38,852 bases of DNA, taken from NCBI GenBank assembly GCA_947285985.1, contig CAMYPB010000001.1, positions 1 through 38,852 on the forward strand. The letters are read 5' to 3'. The notes under the pieces are model-generated. The model was not told where the DNA came from. It saw only the letters and a list, made by a program, of their open reading frames with translations, and did not search any database. Source of the DNA: an uncultured Holosporaceae bacterium. Lineage in GTDB: Bacteria; Pseudomonadota; Alphaproteobacteria; RUG11792. The position numbers and the translations under genes are program-made. Positions 7,486 through 15,359 of this stretch are shown piece by piece; within the stretch, counting starts at the first letter, position 1; every line of letters begins with the position of its first letter.

Positions 7486-8388
7486 ATGGAAAATAACAAC
7501 AATTCAAACGAAAAGTCATACAATCTTTCGAGAATCGATAGACTCATCAAAAAAAGATACGGGAAGAATATTCCTCAATCCATCATAGAAAAGGCGATTC
7601 GAAACAAAGATATAACGATAGATAATCAAAAAATAAAATCTTCCATGCTCGTTTTGGACGATGTTGAGATTTTTATACATCCAAATATTCTCAGGAAATT
7701 CGAAGAATTTTCGATGGAAGATAACAATAAAAAAATCATAAAAATAGATGAAAAAAGTATTGCTCGAGAATTTGCGAATTATATTATTTTTGAGGACGAA
7801 AATTTCGTTGCGATCAACAAACCATCGGGAATCGCCGTTCAAATGGGAACGGGTATGAATATTTCGATCGATGTTATGGCGAGGTATTATAATAAAAATC
7901 TGAGTCTTCTTCATAGAATAGATCGTGAGACGAGTGGTATAACATTGTTGTCGAAGAATATAGAAACCTCTAGATACATGCTTGATCTTTTTAGATCGAA
8001 GAATATACATAAGAAATACATAGCTATTCTATCGAATATACCTCGGAGAGAAAGTGGACGTATTTCAAAGCCCCTCTCGAAAATAAAGGAAAAAGTTGTT
8101 GTTGATTTCGAAAATGGAAAGGATTCTGTGACGGATTTTAAGATTTTGAAGAAAAATGATGATATTGGGATGTGTCTTGTTTCTATCTCTCCTCAAACCG
8201 GACGTACGCATCAAATAAGAGTCCATATGGATTCAATAGGATGTCCTGTTCTCGGGGATTCGAAGTATAACGGAAAAAAATATAAAAAATTGTGTCTCCA
8301 CGCATTTGAAATGAGTTTTCGTGATATAAATCATCATAATATATGTATTCGAGCAGATATTCCAGATTATTTCCCTATAAAATTGTAG
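7486..8388 (+). CDS. RluC/RluD-family 23S rRNA pseudouridine synthase
   Basis: The 300-residue enzyme isomerises uridines in 23S rRNA. An S4 RNA-binding domain (about 15-65) is followed by the catalytic domain with the motif HRIDRETSG (143-151), whose Asp146 is the nucleophile, then KKYIAIL (motif III region) and QTGRTHQIRVH near residue 244. ATG 7486 is chosen over an upstream ATG in frame at 7435, which would lie inside the grpE promoter side and add an unrelated hydrophobic stretch; no clear Shine-Dalgarno exists for either. The Asn-rich first ten residues are typical of proteins in this window. RluC versus RluD cannot be settled by eye. Confidence 0.92.
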   Translation: MENNNNSNEKSYNLSRIDRLIKKRYGKNIPQSIIEKAIRNKDITIDNQKIKSSMLVLDDVEIFIHPNILRKFEEFSMEDNNKKIIKIDEKSIAREFANYIIFEDENFVAINKPSGIAVQMGTGMNISIDVMARYYNKNLSLLHRIDRETSGITLLSKNIETSRYMLDLFRSKNIHKKYIAILSNIPRRESGRISKPLSKIKEKVVVDFENGKDSVTDFKILKKNDDIGMCLVSISPQTGRTHQIRVHMDSIGCPVLGDSKYNGKKYKKLCLHAFEMSFRDINHHNICIRADIPDYFPIKL

Positions 8389-8508
8389 ATTAAACGTGAT
8401 GACAATGAAATGAATACATAATATCTTCATTTTTTATATTATTCTCAATATTATTGAAAATTTCATTGTTTTTCACCTAATATATTCGTTATTTTGTTTT
8501 GTTTTGTG

Positions 8509-8537
8509 TTGAATGTGTTGTAATTTTCTCTTAAAAT
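8509..8537 (+). promoter_or_regulatory. Promoter of rsmH-ftsL-ftsI
   Basis: TTGAAT (8509-8514), 17-nt spacer, TAAAAT (8532-8537), 44 bases before the start codon. Confidence 0.5.
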
Positions 8538-8581
8538 TTACGTGAAAATCTCCGTAGTTATTATTTTTTGAAATTATTGTT

Positions 8582-9475
8582 ATGTCTCACATTCCTGTTT
8601 TGTCTCAAGAAGTTTTAGAATATATGAATATAAAGGATGGAGATAGAATAATAGATGCAACGTTTGGAGGGGGGGGGCACACATCACAAATCCTCGAGAA
8701 AGCGAGATGTTGTGTTGTTGGGATCGATCGGGATCCTGATGCGTATTATAGGGCCGTTCCGTTTGAAATAAAGTATAGCGGTCGATTTTCGTTCATAAAT
8801 GAACGATTTTCGAAGATCGGAGAAATTTTGTCGGAATACGAAAAATTTGATGCTGTCCTCTTTGATTTTGGATGCTCATCATTTCAACTCGATTCAAATG
8901 AGAGAGGATTTTCATTTATGCACGATGCACCCCTCGATATGAGGATGTCCCTCGATAATGATAATGATGATGAAAATTCGATCTCCGCAATGGACGTTGT
9001 GAATAGTTTCAATGAAAATGATATAGCGAATATTTTATATAATTATGGAGAGGAAACAAAATCACGTCAGATCGCATCGAAAATAATAACCGAAAGAAAG
9101 AAATATACAATTGAAACAACCTCACAGTTGAGGAGGATCATATACGATGTCTATGGTTTCGAAAGTTTTCATAAAAAATATTCGAAAATTGATGTATCAA
9201 CGAAAACATTCCAGGCGATCCGTATATTCGTGAATGATGAACTTCGAGAGATAGATAGTGCTCTAAACTCCGTTTTAAACGTTTTGAATAAAAATTCGAG
9301 AATATTGACGATATCTTTCCATTCCTTGGAGGATAGGATCGTGAAGATATGGCAGAAGAATAATTGTGAGAGAATAAAATATGTCGTTCCCCATATTATC
9401 AAACCTTCTGAAAATGAAATAAAAATGAATCCTCGTTCTCGTTCCGCAATTCTTCGGGTTTTTTCGTATGAATAA
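8582..9475 (+). CDS. rsmH: 16S rRNA m4C1402 methyltransferase RsmH
   Basis: RsmH (MraW) methylates N4 of C1402 in the ribosomal P site. The 297-residue protein begins with HIPVLSQEVLEYM, has the SAM-binding loop DATFGGGGHTSQIL (about 25-38), the DFGCSSFQLD motif (about 95-104), then GFSFMHDAPLDMRM and SFHSLEDRIVK near the C-terminus, all family hallmarks. The Gly-rich loop is encoded by a run of nine G on the + strand (starting at 8671), a possible slippage site. First gene of a shortened dcw cluster; mraZ is absent upstream. It overlaps ftsL by 8 bases. Confidence 0.97.
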   Translation: MSHIPVLSQEVLEYMNIKDGDRIIDATFGGGGHTSQILEKARCCVVGIDRDPDAYYRAVPFEIKYSGRFSFINERFSKIGEILSEYEKFDAVLFDFGCSSFQLDSNERGFSFMHDAPLDMRMSLDNDNDDENSISAMDVVNSFNENDIANILYNYGEETKSRQIASKIITERKKYTIETTSQLRRIIYDVYGFESFHKKYSKIDVSTKTFQAIRIFVNDELREIDSALNSVLNVLNKNSRILTISFHSLEDRIVKIWQKNNCERIKYVVPHIIKPSENEIKMNPRSRSAILRVFSYE

Positions 9476-9872
9476 GATCGTCATTTTTCTCATAGTTTTC
9501 TTGATAGTCGTTGGAATCGGAGTTTCGAGAGTGAAATACGAAGTCGTCTTCCTTCGAAAAAATCTCAAGCATATGATAAATGAAACAGAACAGTGTCTCG
9601 ATGATATAAAAATTCTTGGAGCAGAGTGGAGTTATTTGAATAATCCTGATAGACTCAAAAAATTGTCTGAAAAATACATCCCAGATATGAAACCTATAGA
9701 AAATAATCAAATAATGAGGTATAACAAAATTATGGGGAGTAGTGATATTGTTTTTCAAGAACACAATTCTTTGGGATCTTTGATTGATGAGGCCCTTGAC
9801 TCTGATATGAAAGATTCTTCGAAAAATCAAACGAAAAACAATTCTGTGAATAAAAAGGGAGGGAAAAAGTGA
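9468..9872 (+). CDS. ftsL: Cell division protein FtsL
   Basis: FtsL joins FtsB and FtsQ in the divisome and links them to FtsI-FtsW. The 134-residue protein has one N-terminal membrane helix (about 3-20), a short coiled coil with L-x-x-x-I spacing, and the alphaproteobacterial FtsL ending around LGAEWSYLNNPDRLKKLSEKY (motif AEW-x-x-L-x-x-P-x-R-L), followed by a polar tail. Identification rests on this motif plus position between rsmH (8-nt overlap) and ftsI (4-nt overlap). The Lys-rich end holds the Shine-Dalgarno of ftsI. Confidence 0.88.
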   Translation: MNKIVIFLIVFLIVVGIGVSRVKYEVVFLRKNLKHMINETEQCLDDIKILGAEWSYLNNPDRLKKLSEKYIPDMKPIENNQIMRYNKIMGSSDIVFQEHNSLGSLIDEALDSDMKDSSKNQTKNNSVNKKGGKK

Positions 9873-11599
9873 TTATCTCACTTTTTAGGAAATTATTCGA
9901 TCCTCTGAGAAAAGGATTTAAACTCTGGTATACCCAAAAAACTCATGCCGTCTTAATTGAGGTTTTGAGGAGACGTATTATAATATCCTGTGTTTTTGGA
10001 ATTATGATTTTTTCAGTCGTGTCATATAAACTCGCAGATATAATGATCATACACAACAATCCTTCAATTTCAAAAAAAATTTCACGAAATGAAGATGATC
10101 CTGTTATAAAAGCTGATATACTCGATCGCAATGGGGAAATCATTGCAACATCCGTCGTGACGGCATCATGTTATGCGGATCCATCCGTTATACTCGATAT
10201 AAATGAAGCTAGTGAAATTTTGTCTAAAATGCCAGGCTTCCCAACAAAAGATAAAATTAAACAAAAATTGAAGGATAGAAATAAACATTTCGTTTGGATC
10301 TCAAGACATGTCGCTCCAAAACTCCAGCAGGATATTCTCGATCTTGGAATTCCTGGAATATTCTTCAAAAAGGATTATAAAAGAATATATCCGCAAGGAG
10401 AATTGTTCTCTCATGTTGTGGGGTGTACGGATATCGATGGAAATGGAATATGTGGAATAGAGAAGAAATTCAATAACGAACTCATAACAAACTCTATTTC
10501 TGAGAGGAATCTAAGATTGAGCTTGGATATGAGGATTCAGGCGATTATCCACGAAGAACTCAAAAATGCAGTTGAAAAATACAAGGCAATCGGAGGAAAT
10601 GCGATTGTCATGAATATGAAGGGAGAGATTATTTCGATGGTTTCCCTCCCTGATTTTGATCCAAACAATCTCCGTCAGGAGGATGTCGTCTCAATGTTCA
10701 ATCGCAATACGCTTGGAGCTTATGAACCAGGGTCGACCTTTAAAATTTTAAATATTTCAATCGCCCTTGAAAAAGGGACCGCAAAAATAAATAGTATGTT
10801 CGATGCGACGACTCCAATTCGTATTGGAAGGTTTTTTATAAAAGATTTCAAGGGAAAAAATAGGGCTCTCTCCCTCGCAGAAGCGTTCGTTTTCTCATCG
10901 AATATCGCGGCCGTCAAAATTTCTCAGACATTTGGACCATCCGTTCAAAAGGAGTTTATGAAGAAATTTGGGATACTCGATAGAGTTAGCCTCGAAATTC
11001 CAGAGATTGGAAGTCCGATCGTTCCATCGAATTGGTGTGAGGCGTCTTCCTGGACGATTTCTTATGGGTATGGAGTTTCAGTCTCTCCAATCCAATTGTT
11101 AACGGCCGTCTCATCGATCGTGAATAATGGAAACAAAATTCATCCGACCCTTATATACGGGAGATCTTTCAATGAAAATTCTCAACAGATGATGAATCAC
11201 AAAGTCGTCTCAAATGAGGTATCCTCAATCGTACGCGAACTTATGAGGGCCGTTGTGAAATTTGGAACCGCGAAAAAAGCGAATGTTGAAGGTTGTGAAA
11301 TTTTTGGGAAAACGGGAACAGCATACAAAATCTCGAAAAAAGGATATGGATCAGACAAAAATAGAGCGCGTATAACGACATTTCTTGGAGGTTTCCCAAA
11401 AAATAATCCAAAATATATGATAATCGTTATGCTAGACGATCCAAAACCTATAGAAGGAACATACGGATATTCAACGGCAGGATGGAACGCAGCTCCAACA
11501 GCCGGTCAAATCCTCAAAAGAATAGTTCCATTATTAAATGATGATCCAGAAGAAGAAGAAAGTGAACTTCAAGTTGCCAAGTATATAAATCTCGGGTAA
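9869..11599 (+). CDS. ftsI: Peptidoglycan transpeptidase FtsI (PBP3)
   Basis: FtsI cross-links septal peptidoglycan. Residues 36-55 form the single membrane anchor. The non-catalytic dimerisation domain follows (DRNGEIIATS at 86-95), then the transpeptidase domain with the active serine in STFK (289-292), SSN (343-345) and KTGT (481-484): all three penicillin-binding motifs intact, so peptidoglycan synthesis is likely retained. The 576-residue length is normal. The start is GTG, overlapping the ftsL stop as GTGA, with GGAGGG just upstream. murE and the rest of the dcw cluster do not follow. Confidence 0.97.
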   Translation: MIISLFRKLFDPLRKGFKLWYTQKTHAVLIEVLRRRIIISCVFGIMIFSVVSYKLADIMIIHNNPSISKKISRNEDDPVIKADILDRNGEIIATSVVTASCYADPSVILDINEASEILSKMPGFPTKDKIKQKLKDRNKHFVWISRHVAPKLQQDILDLGIPGIFFKKDYKRIYPQGELFSHVVGCTDIDGNGICGIEKKFNNELITNSISERNLRLSLDMRIQAIIHEELKNAVEKYKAIGGNAIVMNMKGEIISMVSLPDFDPNNLRQEDVVSMFNRNTLGAYEPGSTFKILNISIALEKGTAKINSMFDATTPIRIGRFFIKDFKGKNRALSLAEAFVFSSNIAAVKISQTFGPSVQKEFMKKFGILDRVSLEIPEIGSPIVPSNWCEASSWTISYGYGVSVSPIQLLTAVSSIVNNGNKIHPTLIYGRSFNENSQQMMNHKVVSNEVSSIVRELMRAVVKFGTAKKANVEGCEIFGKTGTAYKISKKGYGSDKNRARITTFLGGFPKNNPKYMIIVMLDDPKPIEGTYGYSTAGWNAAPTAGQILKRIVPLLNDDPEEEESELQVAKYINLG

Positions 11600-11631
11600 T
11601 ACTTTGTATATACTTTCTCCTTCATAAATGA

Positions 11632-11658
11632 TTGTCAAAATTTTTATATTGGTATAAT
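11632..11658 (+). promoter_or_regulatory. Promoter of TIGR02300-trpS-trmD
   Basis: TATAAT (11653-11658) carries the extended -10 TG dinucleotide (TGGTATAAT). TTGTCA at 11632-11637 gives a short 15-nt spacer, tolerable with an extended -10. Confidence 0.5.
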
Positions 11659-11694
11659 ATTTATTTATTATATTTTTTTTAAGAGATTGTTATT

Positions 11695-11997
11695 ATGAAA
11701 TTGGAATGGGGAAAGAAAGTAACTTGTCCTGCGTGTGCTATGCATTTTTATGATATGATGAAATCTCCAGCTGTTTGTCCACACTGCGGGAATACGTTCG
11801 ATACAATGGAAATCAAATCACGTCGCAGACTCGATGAAAAAATTGAGGAAGACAATATGAATGCGGATTTTGAATTTGATGTCTCTTCAGATGACGATAT
11901 CGTGATGACAGACGAGGCGGATAGTTTGGACGACGATCTCGATACAAATCTGAATGTCTCGAAAAATCCACGTAATAATCTTTCTGAAATGGAATAA
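11695..11997 (+). CDS. TIGR02300 family zinc-ribbon protein
   Basis: A 100-residue protein with two CxxC pairs, CPAC (21-24 region of the first strand, near residues 11-14) and CPHC (near 28-31), separated by MHFYDMMKSPAV. The pattern G-x-K-x-x-CP-x-C-x-x-x-FYD...P-x-x-CP-x-CG is that of TIGR02300, a family restricted largely to alphaproteobacteria. The second half is a very acidic tail rich in Asp. The biochemical role is unknown; a metal-binding regulator or rRNA/protein binder is plausible only as inference. It is 8 bases ahead of trpS. Confidence 0.85.
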   Translation: MKLEWGKKVTCPACAMHFYDMMKSPAVCPHCGNTFDTMEIKSRRRLDEKIEEDNMNADFEFDVSSDDDIVMTDEADSLDDDLDTNLNVSKNPRNNLSEME

Positions 11998-12005
11998 CTA
12001 TATAT

Positions 12006-13010
12006 ATGATGACTAAAAACAAAGATATAGTTTTAACGGGAGATAGACCAACAGGTCATCTTCATCTCGGGCATTATGTTGGATCTCTTCGAAATAGACT
12101 CTCTCTTCAAGAGCAATATAAATGTTATGTCATGATCGCGGACGTTCAGGCCCTCTCCGATAATTTTGAAAACCCCAAAAAAGTTATCGAAAATGTGAGG
12201 GAAGTCTGTCGAGATTATCTAGCAGTTGGAATTGATCCTCAAAAATGTTGTATTTTTATACAGTCTATGATTCCAGAACTTTCTGAATTATCGATGTATT
12301 ATATGAATCTCGTCTCTCTTTCGAGACTCGAGAGAAATCCAACCGTTAAATCAGAACTCCAGCAGAAATCATTTTCAGATTCGATTCCCGTGGGATTTTT
12401 GTGTTATCCAATAAGTCAGGCATCCGATATAACGGCCTTTAAATCAACTTTGATCCCCGTTGGAGAAGATCAACTCCCAATGATCGAACTCTCCAACGAA
12501 ATTGTCAGGAGATTCAATCGTATATACAACACGGATATACTCGTTGAATCGAAGGCTGTTTTGAGTCATGTTCAAAGACTCGTTGGAATCGATGGAAAAG
12601 CGAAGGCAAGCAAATCCCTGAACAACGCGATTTTTATGTCTGATTCAAAGGATACTATCAAAAAGAAGGTCTATGAGATGTATACCGATCCCCTTCATAT
12701 AAAGGTTTCTGATCCAGGACATGTCGAAGGAAACGTCGTCTTCTCGTATCTCGATGCTTTCTTCGATGACAAGGATGAACTCGAATCATTGAAAAAGCAG
12801 TATACAAAAGGGGGACTTGGAGATTCCGTCTTGAAATCCCTCCTAAACGATACACTTCAAAATATGCTCTCTCCTATCCGCGAGAAAAGAGAGTCTATAG
12901 ATGACGACCTCGTGATGGATATCCTTCAAACAGGATCAAAAAACGCACAAAAAATCGCCTCTGAAACATTGCGTGAAGTTCGAGATGCAATTGGTATAAA
13001 TTATTTCTAA
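12006..13010 (+). CDS. trpS: Tryptophanyl-tRNA synthetase
   Basis: TrpRS (class Ic, 334 aa, normal) charges tRNA-Trp. The HIGH-type motif is HLHLGHYVG (18-26), preceded by TGDRPTG; the KMSKS loop reads KASKS (200-204), and VGEDQLPMIELSNEIVRRFN is the conserved dimer and substrate region. Two ATG codons stand in tandem (12006 and 12009); either could start. It lies 8 bases after the TIGR02300 gene and 18 before trmD. Normal TGA stops elsewhere (ftsL, gltX) argue against any UGA-Trp recoding. Confidence 0.97.
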   Translation: MMTKNKDIVLTGDRPTGHLHLGHYVGSLRNRLSLQEQYKCYVMIADVQALSDNFENPKKVIENVREVCRDYLAVGIDPQKCCIFIQSMIPELSELSMYYMNLVSLSRLERNPTVKSELQQKSFSDSIPVGFLCYPISQASDITAFKSTLIPVGEDQLPMIELSNEIVRRFNRIYNTDILVESKAVLSHVQRLVGIDGKAKASKSLNNAIFMSDSKDTIKKKVYEMYTDPLHIKVSDPGHVEGNVVFSYLDAFFDDKDELESLKKQYTKGGLGDSVLKSLLNDTLQNMLSPIREKRESIDDDLVMDILQTGSKNAQKIASETLREVRDAIGINYF

Positions 13011-13028
13011 ATTTTCGTTGATTTTTAT

Positions 13029-13754
13029 ATGTTTTTAATTACATTTGTGAGTATATTTCCAGAGATATTTCCAGGGGCCCTCTCTTTCGGACTCTCTGGA
13101 AAATCCCTCGGAAAATTGTGGGATTATAGGACGGTTGATATCAGAGAATTCGCGAATGATAAACATAGGACAGTCGATGATACGCCATATGGAGGAGGAG
13201 CGGGGATGATCATGAAACCCGATATCATTCATATGGCCCTCTTGAAAGCCCTCTCATTTTATGAAAATACTCCACAAATTTTATATATGACACCCCATGG
13301 GAAAACTCTCTCTCAGAAAATCGTTATGGAAATTATGGAGGGGAATGACAATGGAATTATTTTCCTATGCGGACGATATGAAGGAATCGATCAGAGGGTC
13401 ATCGATTTTTGGATCGAAAATCACAATATGATTCAAATAAGTGTTGGGGATTATATCCTCTTTGGAGGGGAGATTCCATCCCTCATCGTTTCGGATGCAT
13501 GTCTTCGTTTTGTGAGGGGAATCATGAATAACTCAAACTCAACGGAAATCGAAAGTTTCTCGAATAATCTCCTCGAATATCCGCAGTATACGAAACCGAG
13601 AGTATGGAATAATATGAACGTTCCAGATGTTCTCATCTCAGGGCATCATGAAAATATCGATAAATGGAAATTAATCCAGTCTGAAAAAATAACACAAAAA
13701 AATAGACCAGACCTCTTCGAAAAATATATCTCCTCAAAGAAATCAAAAGTTTAG
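13029..13754 (+). CDS. trmD: tRNA (guanine-N1-)-methyltransferase TrmD
   Basis: TrmD methylates G37 next to the anticodon, preventing +1 frameshifting. The SPOUT-fold protein (241 aa) shows PYGGGAGMIMKPD (about 57-69), GRYEGIDQRVID (about 116-127) and the knot motif ISVGDYILFGGEIPSL (about 138-153). In most bacteria trmD is followed by rplS, as here, but a terminator and a new promoter separate the two. It is the last gene of the TIGR02300-trpS-trmD unit. Confidence 0.97.
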   Translation: MFLITFVSIFPEIFPGALSFGLSGKSLGKLWDYRTVDIREFANDKHRTVDDTPYGGGAGMIMKPDIIHMALLKALSFYENTPQILYMTPHGKTLSQKIVMEIMEGNDNGIIFLCGRYEGIDQRVIDFWIENHNMIQISVGDYILFGGEIPSLIVSDACLRFVRGIMNNSNSTEIESFSNNLLEYPQYTKPRVWNNMNVPDVLISGHHENIDKWKLIQSEKITQKNRPDLFEKYISSKKSKV

Positions 13755-13803
13755 AATAGACCTCATCTCAAATCTGAAGTATAATATAAATTGCAATCTG
13801 GAT

Positions 13804-13826
13804 GAACGAAATTGTACGCTTCGTTC
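13804..13826 (+). promoter_or_regulatory. Hairpin after trmD
   Basis: GAACGAA (13804-13810) and TTCGTTC (13820-13826) form a perfect 7-bp stem with a 9-base loop. No T tract follows, so it is not a terminator by itself; it may protect the 3' end of the trmD mRNA or pause polymerase ahead of the terminator at 13843. Confidence 0.4.
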
Positions 13827-13842
13827 TATATTTGTCTGTTTT

Positions 13843-13879
13843 GACGACCAAAATAGATTGCCTGGTCGTCGTTTTTTTT
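13843..13879 (+). terminator. Terminator of the trpS-trmD unit
   Basis: GACGACCA (13843-13850) and TGGTCGTC (13863-13870) give an 8-bp perfect stem, followed by G and eight T. Confidence 0.92.
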
Positions 13880-13928
13880 AAAATTATGGACAAATGCAAA
13901 ATAGAACGAATATCACAATTGAAAATGA

Positions 13929-13958
13929 TTGTGCTGTGTCGATTGTGATGTATAGAAT
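13929..13958 (+). promoter_or_regulatory. Promoter of rplS
   Basis: TTGTGC (13929-13934), 18-nt spacer, TAGAAT (13953-13958). It is overlapped by a dyad, ATCACAAT (13912-13919) and ATTGTGAT (13942-13949), which could be an operator or chance. Confidence 0.45.
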
Positions 13959-14003
13959 TCTTCATTTGTATAAAATATTTTTAAATTTATGGAGTATGAA
14001 ATT

Positions 14004-14372
14004 ATGAATCTGCTACAACAGATCGAACAAGAACAGATTGAAAAATTAACCGCAGGAAAAACTATACCAAGCTTTAGACCAGGAGATACTGTCAATGTCC
14101 TCGTCAAAGTTATTGAAGGGGGAAAAGAAAGACAACAATCTTTCAAAGGAATCGTGATCGGACGTAAGAATCGAGGAATCAACTCTTCATTTAGAGTTCG
14201 CAAAATCTCAAATGGTGAGGGTGTTGAAAGATTGTTCCATCTCTATTCCCCAAATATCCAAATCCAAGTCGTGAAACACGGAAAAGTTCGTCGTGCGAAA
14301 TTATATTATCTAAGAGAAAGAACTGGAAAAAGTGCACGTATCGTCGAAAAGAAACGTAACGACGAAATGTAA
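14004..14372 (+). CDS. rplS: 50S ribosomal protein L19
   Basis: L19 sits at the subunit interface. The 122-residue protein matches the family from MNLLQQIEQEQ through PSFRPGDTVNVLVKVIEGGKERQQSF to RKISNGEGVERLFHLYSP and KLYYLRERTGKSARI. ATG 14004 is chosen over the in-frame ATG at 13989 because it aligns with the normal L19 start and has GGAG (13991-13994) nine bases upstream; the 13989 ATG overlaps that ribosome site. It is transcribed alone, from its own promoter to the terminator at 14406. Confidence 0.97.
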   Translation: MNLLQQIEQEQIEKLTAGKTIPSFRPGDTVNVLVKVIEGGKERQQSFKGIVIGRKNRGINSSFRVRKISNGEGVERLFHLYSPNIQIQVVKHGKVRRAKLYYLRERTGKSARIVEKKRNDEM

Positions 14373-14405
14373 TTCCAAACTTTCGTATATTTTTGTTTAT
14401 GAATC

Positions 14406-14437
14406 TTCTTATGATCTATCTCATAAGAATATTTTTT
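14406..14437 (+). terminator. Terminator of rplS
   Basis: TTCTTATGA (14406-14414) and TCATAAGAA (14421-14429) form a 9-bp stem with a 6-base loop, followed by a T-rich tract. Confidence 0.8.
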
Positions 14438-14480
14438 CTAATATAATTTCAAAAATATCGCATCATCTGGATATTTTTTA

Positions 14481-14509
14481 TTTAATTCCACAAGATAATT
14501 TGATATAAT
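14481..14509 (+). promoter_or_regulatory. Possible promoter of the orphan gene at 14541
   Basis: TATAAT (14504-14509) with a weak -35 TTTAAT (14481-14486) at a 17-nt spacing, 31 bases before ATG. Confidence 0.35.
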
Positions 14510-14540
14510 ATTTCAAAAATAATATTTATACTATGGTTAT

Positions 14541-15287
14541 ATGAATATAAATAAAATTATCCTCCCTATAATACTCGCCTATTCTTCAGTTTTTCAAAGT
14601 TCTTTCTCCATGAATAATCAAGATATTGTTGCTAATAATCATTATAGCGTTGATATCACAATGGATGAAACAGTCCTCCAAAGAATCACATTTCCTCATA
14701 TGAAATGTCCATATCCAATCTTCTATTATAAACCTCATCAACAATTGCAAGATTTGACGAAAGAATTCTTTTTTTCTCTCGATAGAGGTATGCGAAATAT
14801 TTTCAGGAGAGCATTCTATAAAAATGGAAAACTAATATGCAATCAGTTGAACGTTATGTATGGTATCACGAATACAATCTTCGAAAATATGTTTAGTTCT
14901 CTTTCAAAGTTTTTCCATAAAAATTGCTCCATGACGAGAAAATATGAGTATAACGATGATCATCACTCTCAAAGAAAATATATATTCGATTGTTATTTGG
15001 ATGGTGTTGTGAATCAAAATAAAGACAATGTACATAGTGAATTCATCACAACTCAGTTCATAAGAGGATATAACATGCACGAAAAAACAAGGACAACAAA
15101 ACAGAGGTTTTTCATTTATCCTGCTATTGTTGTTGATCCCCATAAATTCGATGACAAACTTCCAAACGATTTGTATATGGATTTGGCGTATACAATGGAA
15201 GTTATGTGGTATATGCTCTCCCTCATGAAAGCTGATACGAGTTATATGAGGATACATATCAATAAACCTGTCATCAAATTTTTATAG
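14541..15287 (+). CDS. Secreted protein of unknown function
   Basis: I do not recognise this 248-residue protein. Its first 23 residues (Lys near the N-terminus, hydrophobic IILPIILAYSSVF, then SSFS) look like a signal peptide, so export is likely. The mature part is rich in aromatic, His, Asn and basic residues, with several FFF/FFSL-like patches and five Cys; no repeat or catalytic motif is evident, and there is no second membrane helix. The start has no strong Shine-Dalgarno. It is a single gene between two terminators and two unrelated units, a pattern shared with the other secreted orphans here. Confidence 0.75.
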   Translation: MNINKIILPIILAYSSVFQSSFSMNNQDIVANNHYSVDITMDETVLQRITFPHMKCPYPIFYYKPHQQLQDLTKEFFFSLDRGMRNIFRRAFYKNGKLICNQLNVMYGITNTIFENMFSSLSKFFHKNCSMTRKYEYNDDHHSQRKYIFDCYLDGVVNQNKDNVHSEFITTQFIRGYNMHEKTRTTKQRFFIYPAIVVDPHKFDDKLPNDLYMDLAYTMEVMWYMLSLMKADTSYMRIHINKPVIKFL

Positions 15288-15301
15288 TATATATTAAGAT
15301 C

Positions 15302-15358
15302 GATCTAATTATTTCGAAGCGCTTCAAATATATAGAAATAATTAGATCATCGTTTTTT
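15302..15358 (+). terminator. Strong terminator after the orphan gene
   Basis: A perfect 14-bp stem (GATCTAATTATTTC at 15302-15315 with GAAATAATTAGATC at 15335-15348) is followed by ATCG and nine or more T. The 19-base loop itself contains the palindrome GAAGCGCTTC (15316-15325). It separates convergent units; on the - strand there is no T tract, so it mainly serves the + strand. Confidence 0.9.
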
Positions 15359-15359
15359 T

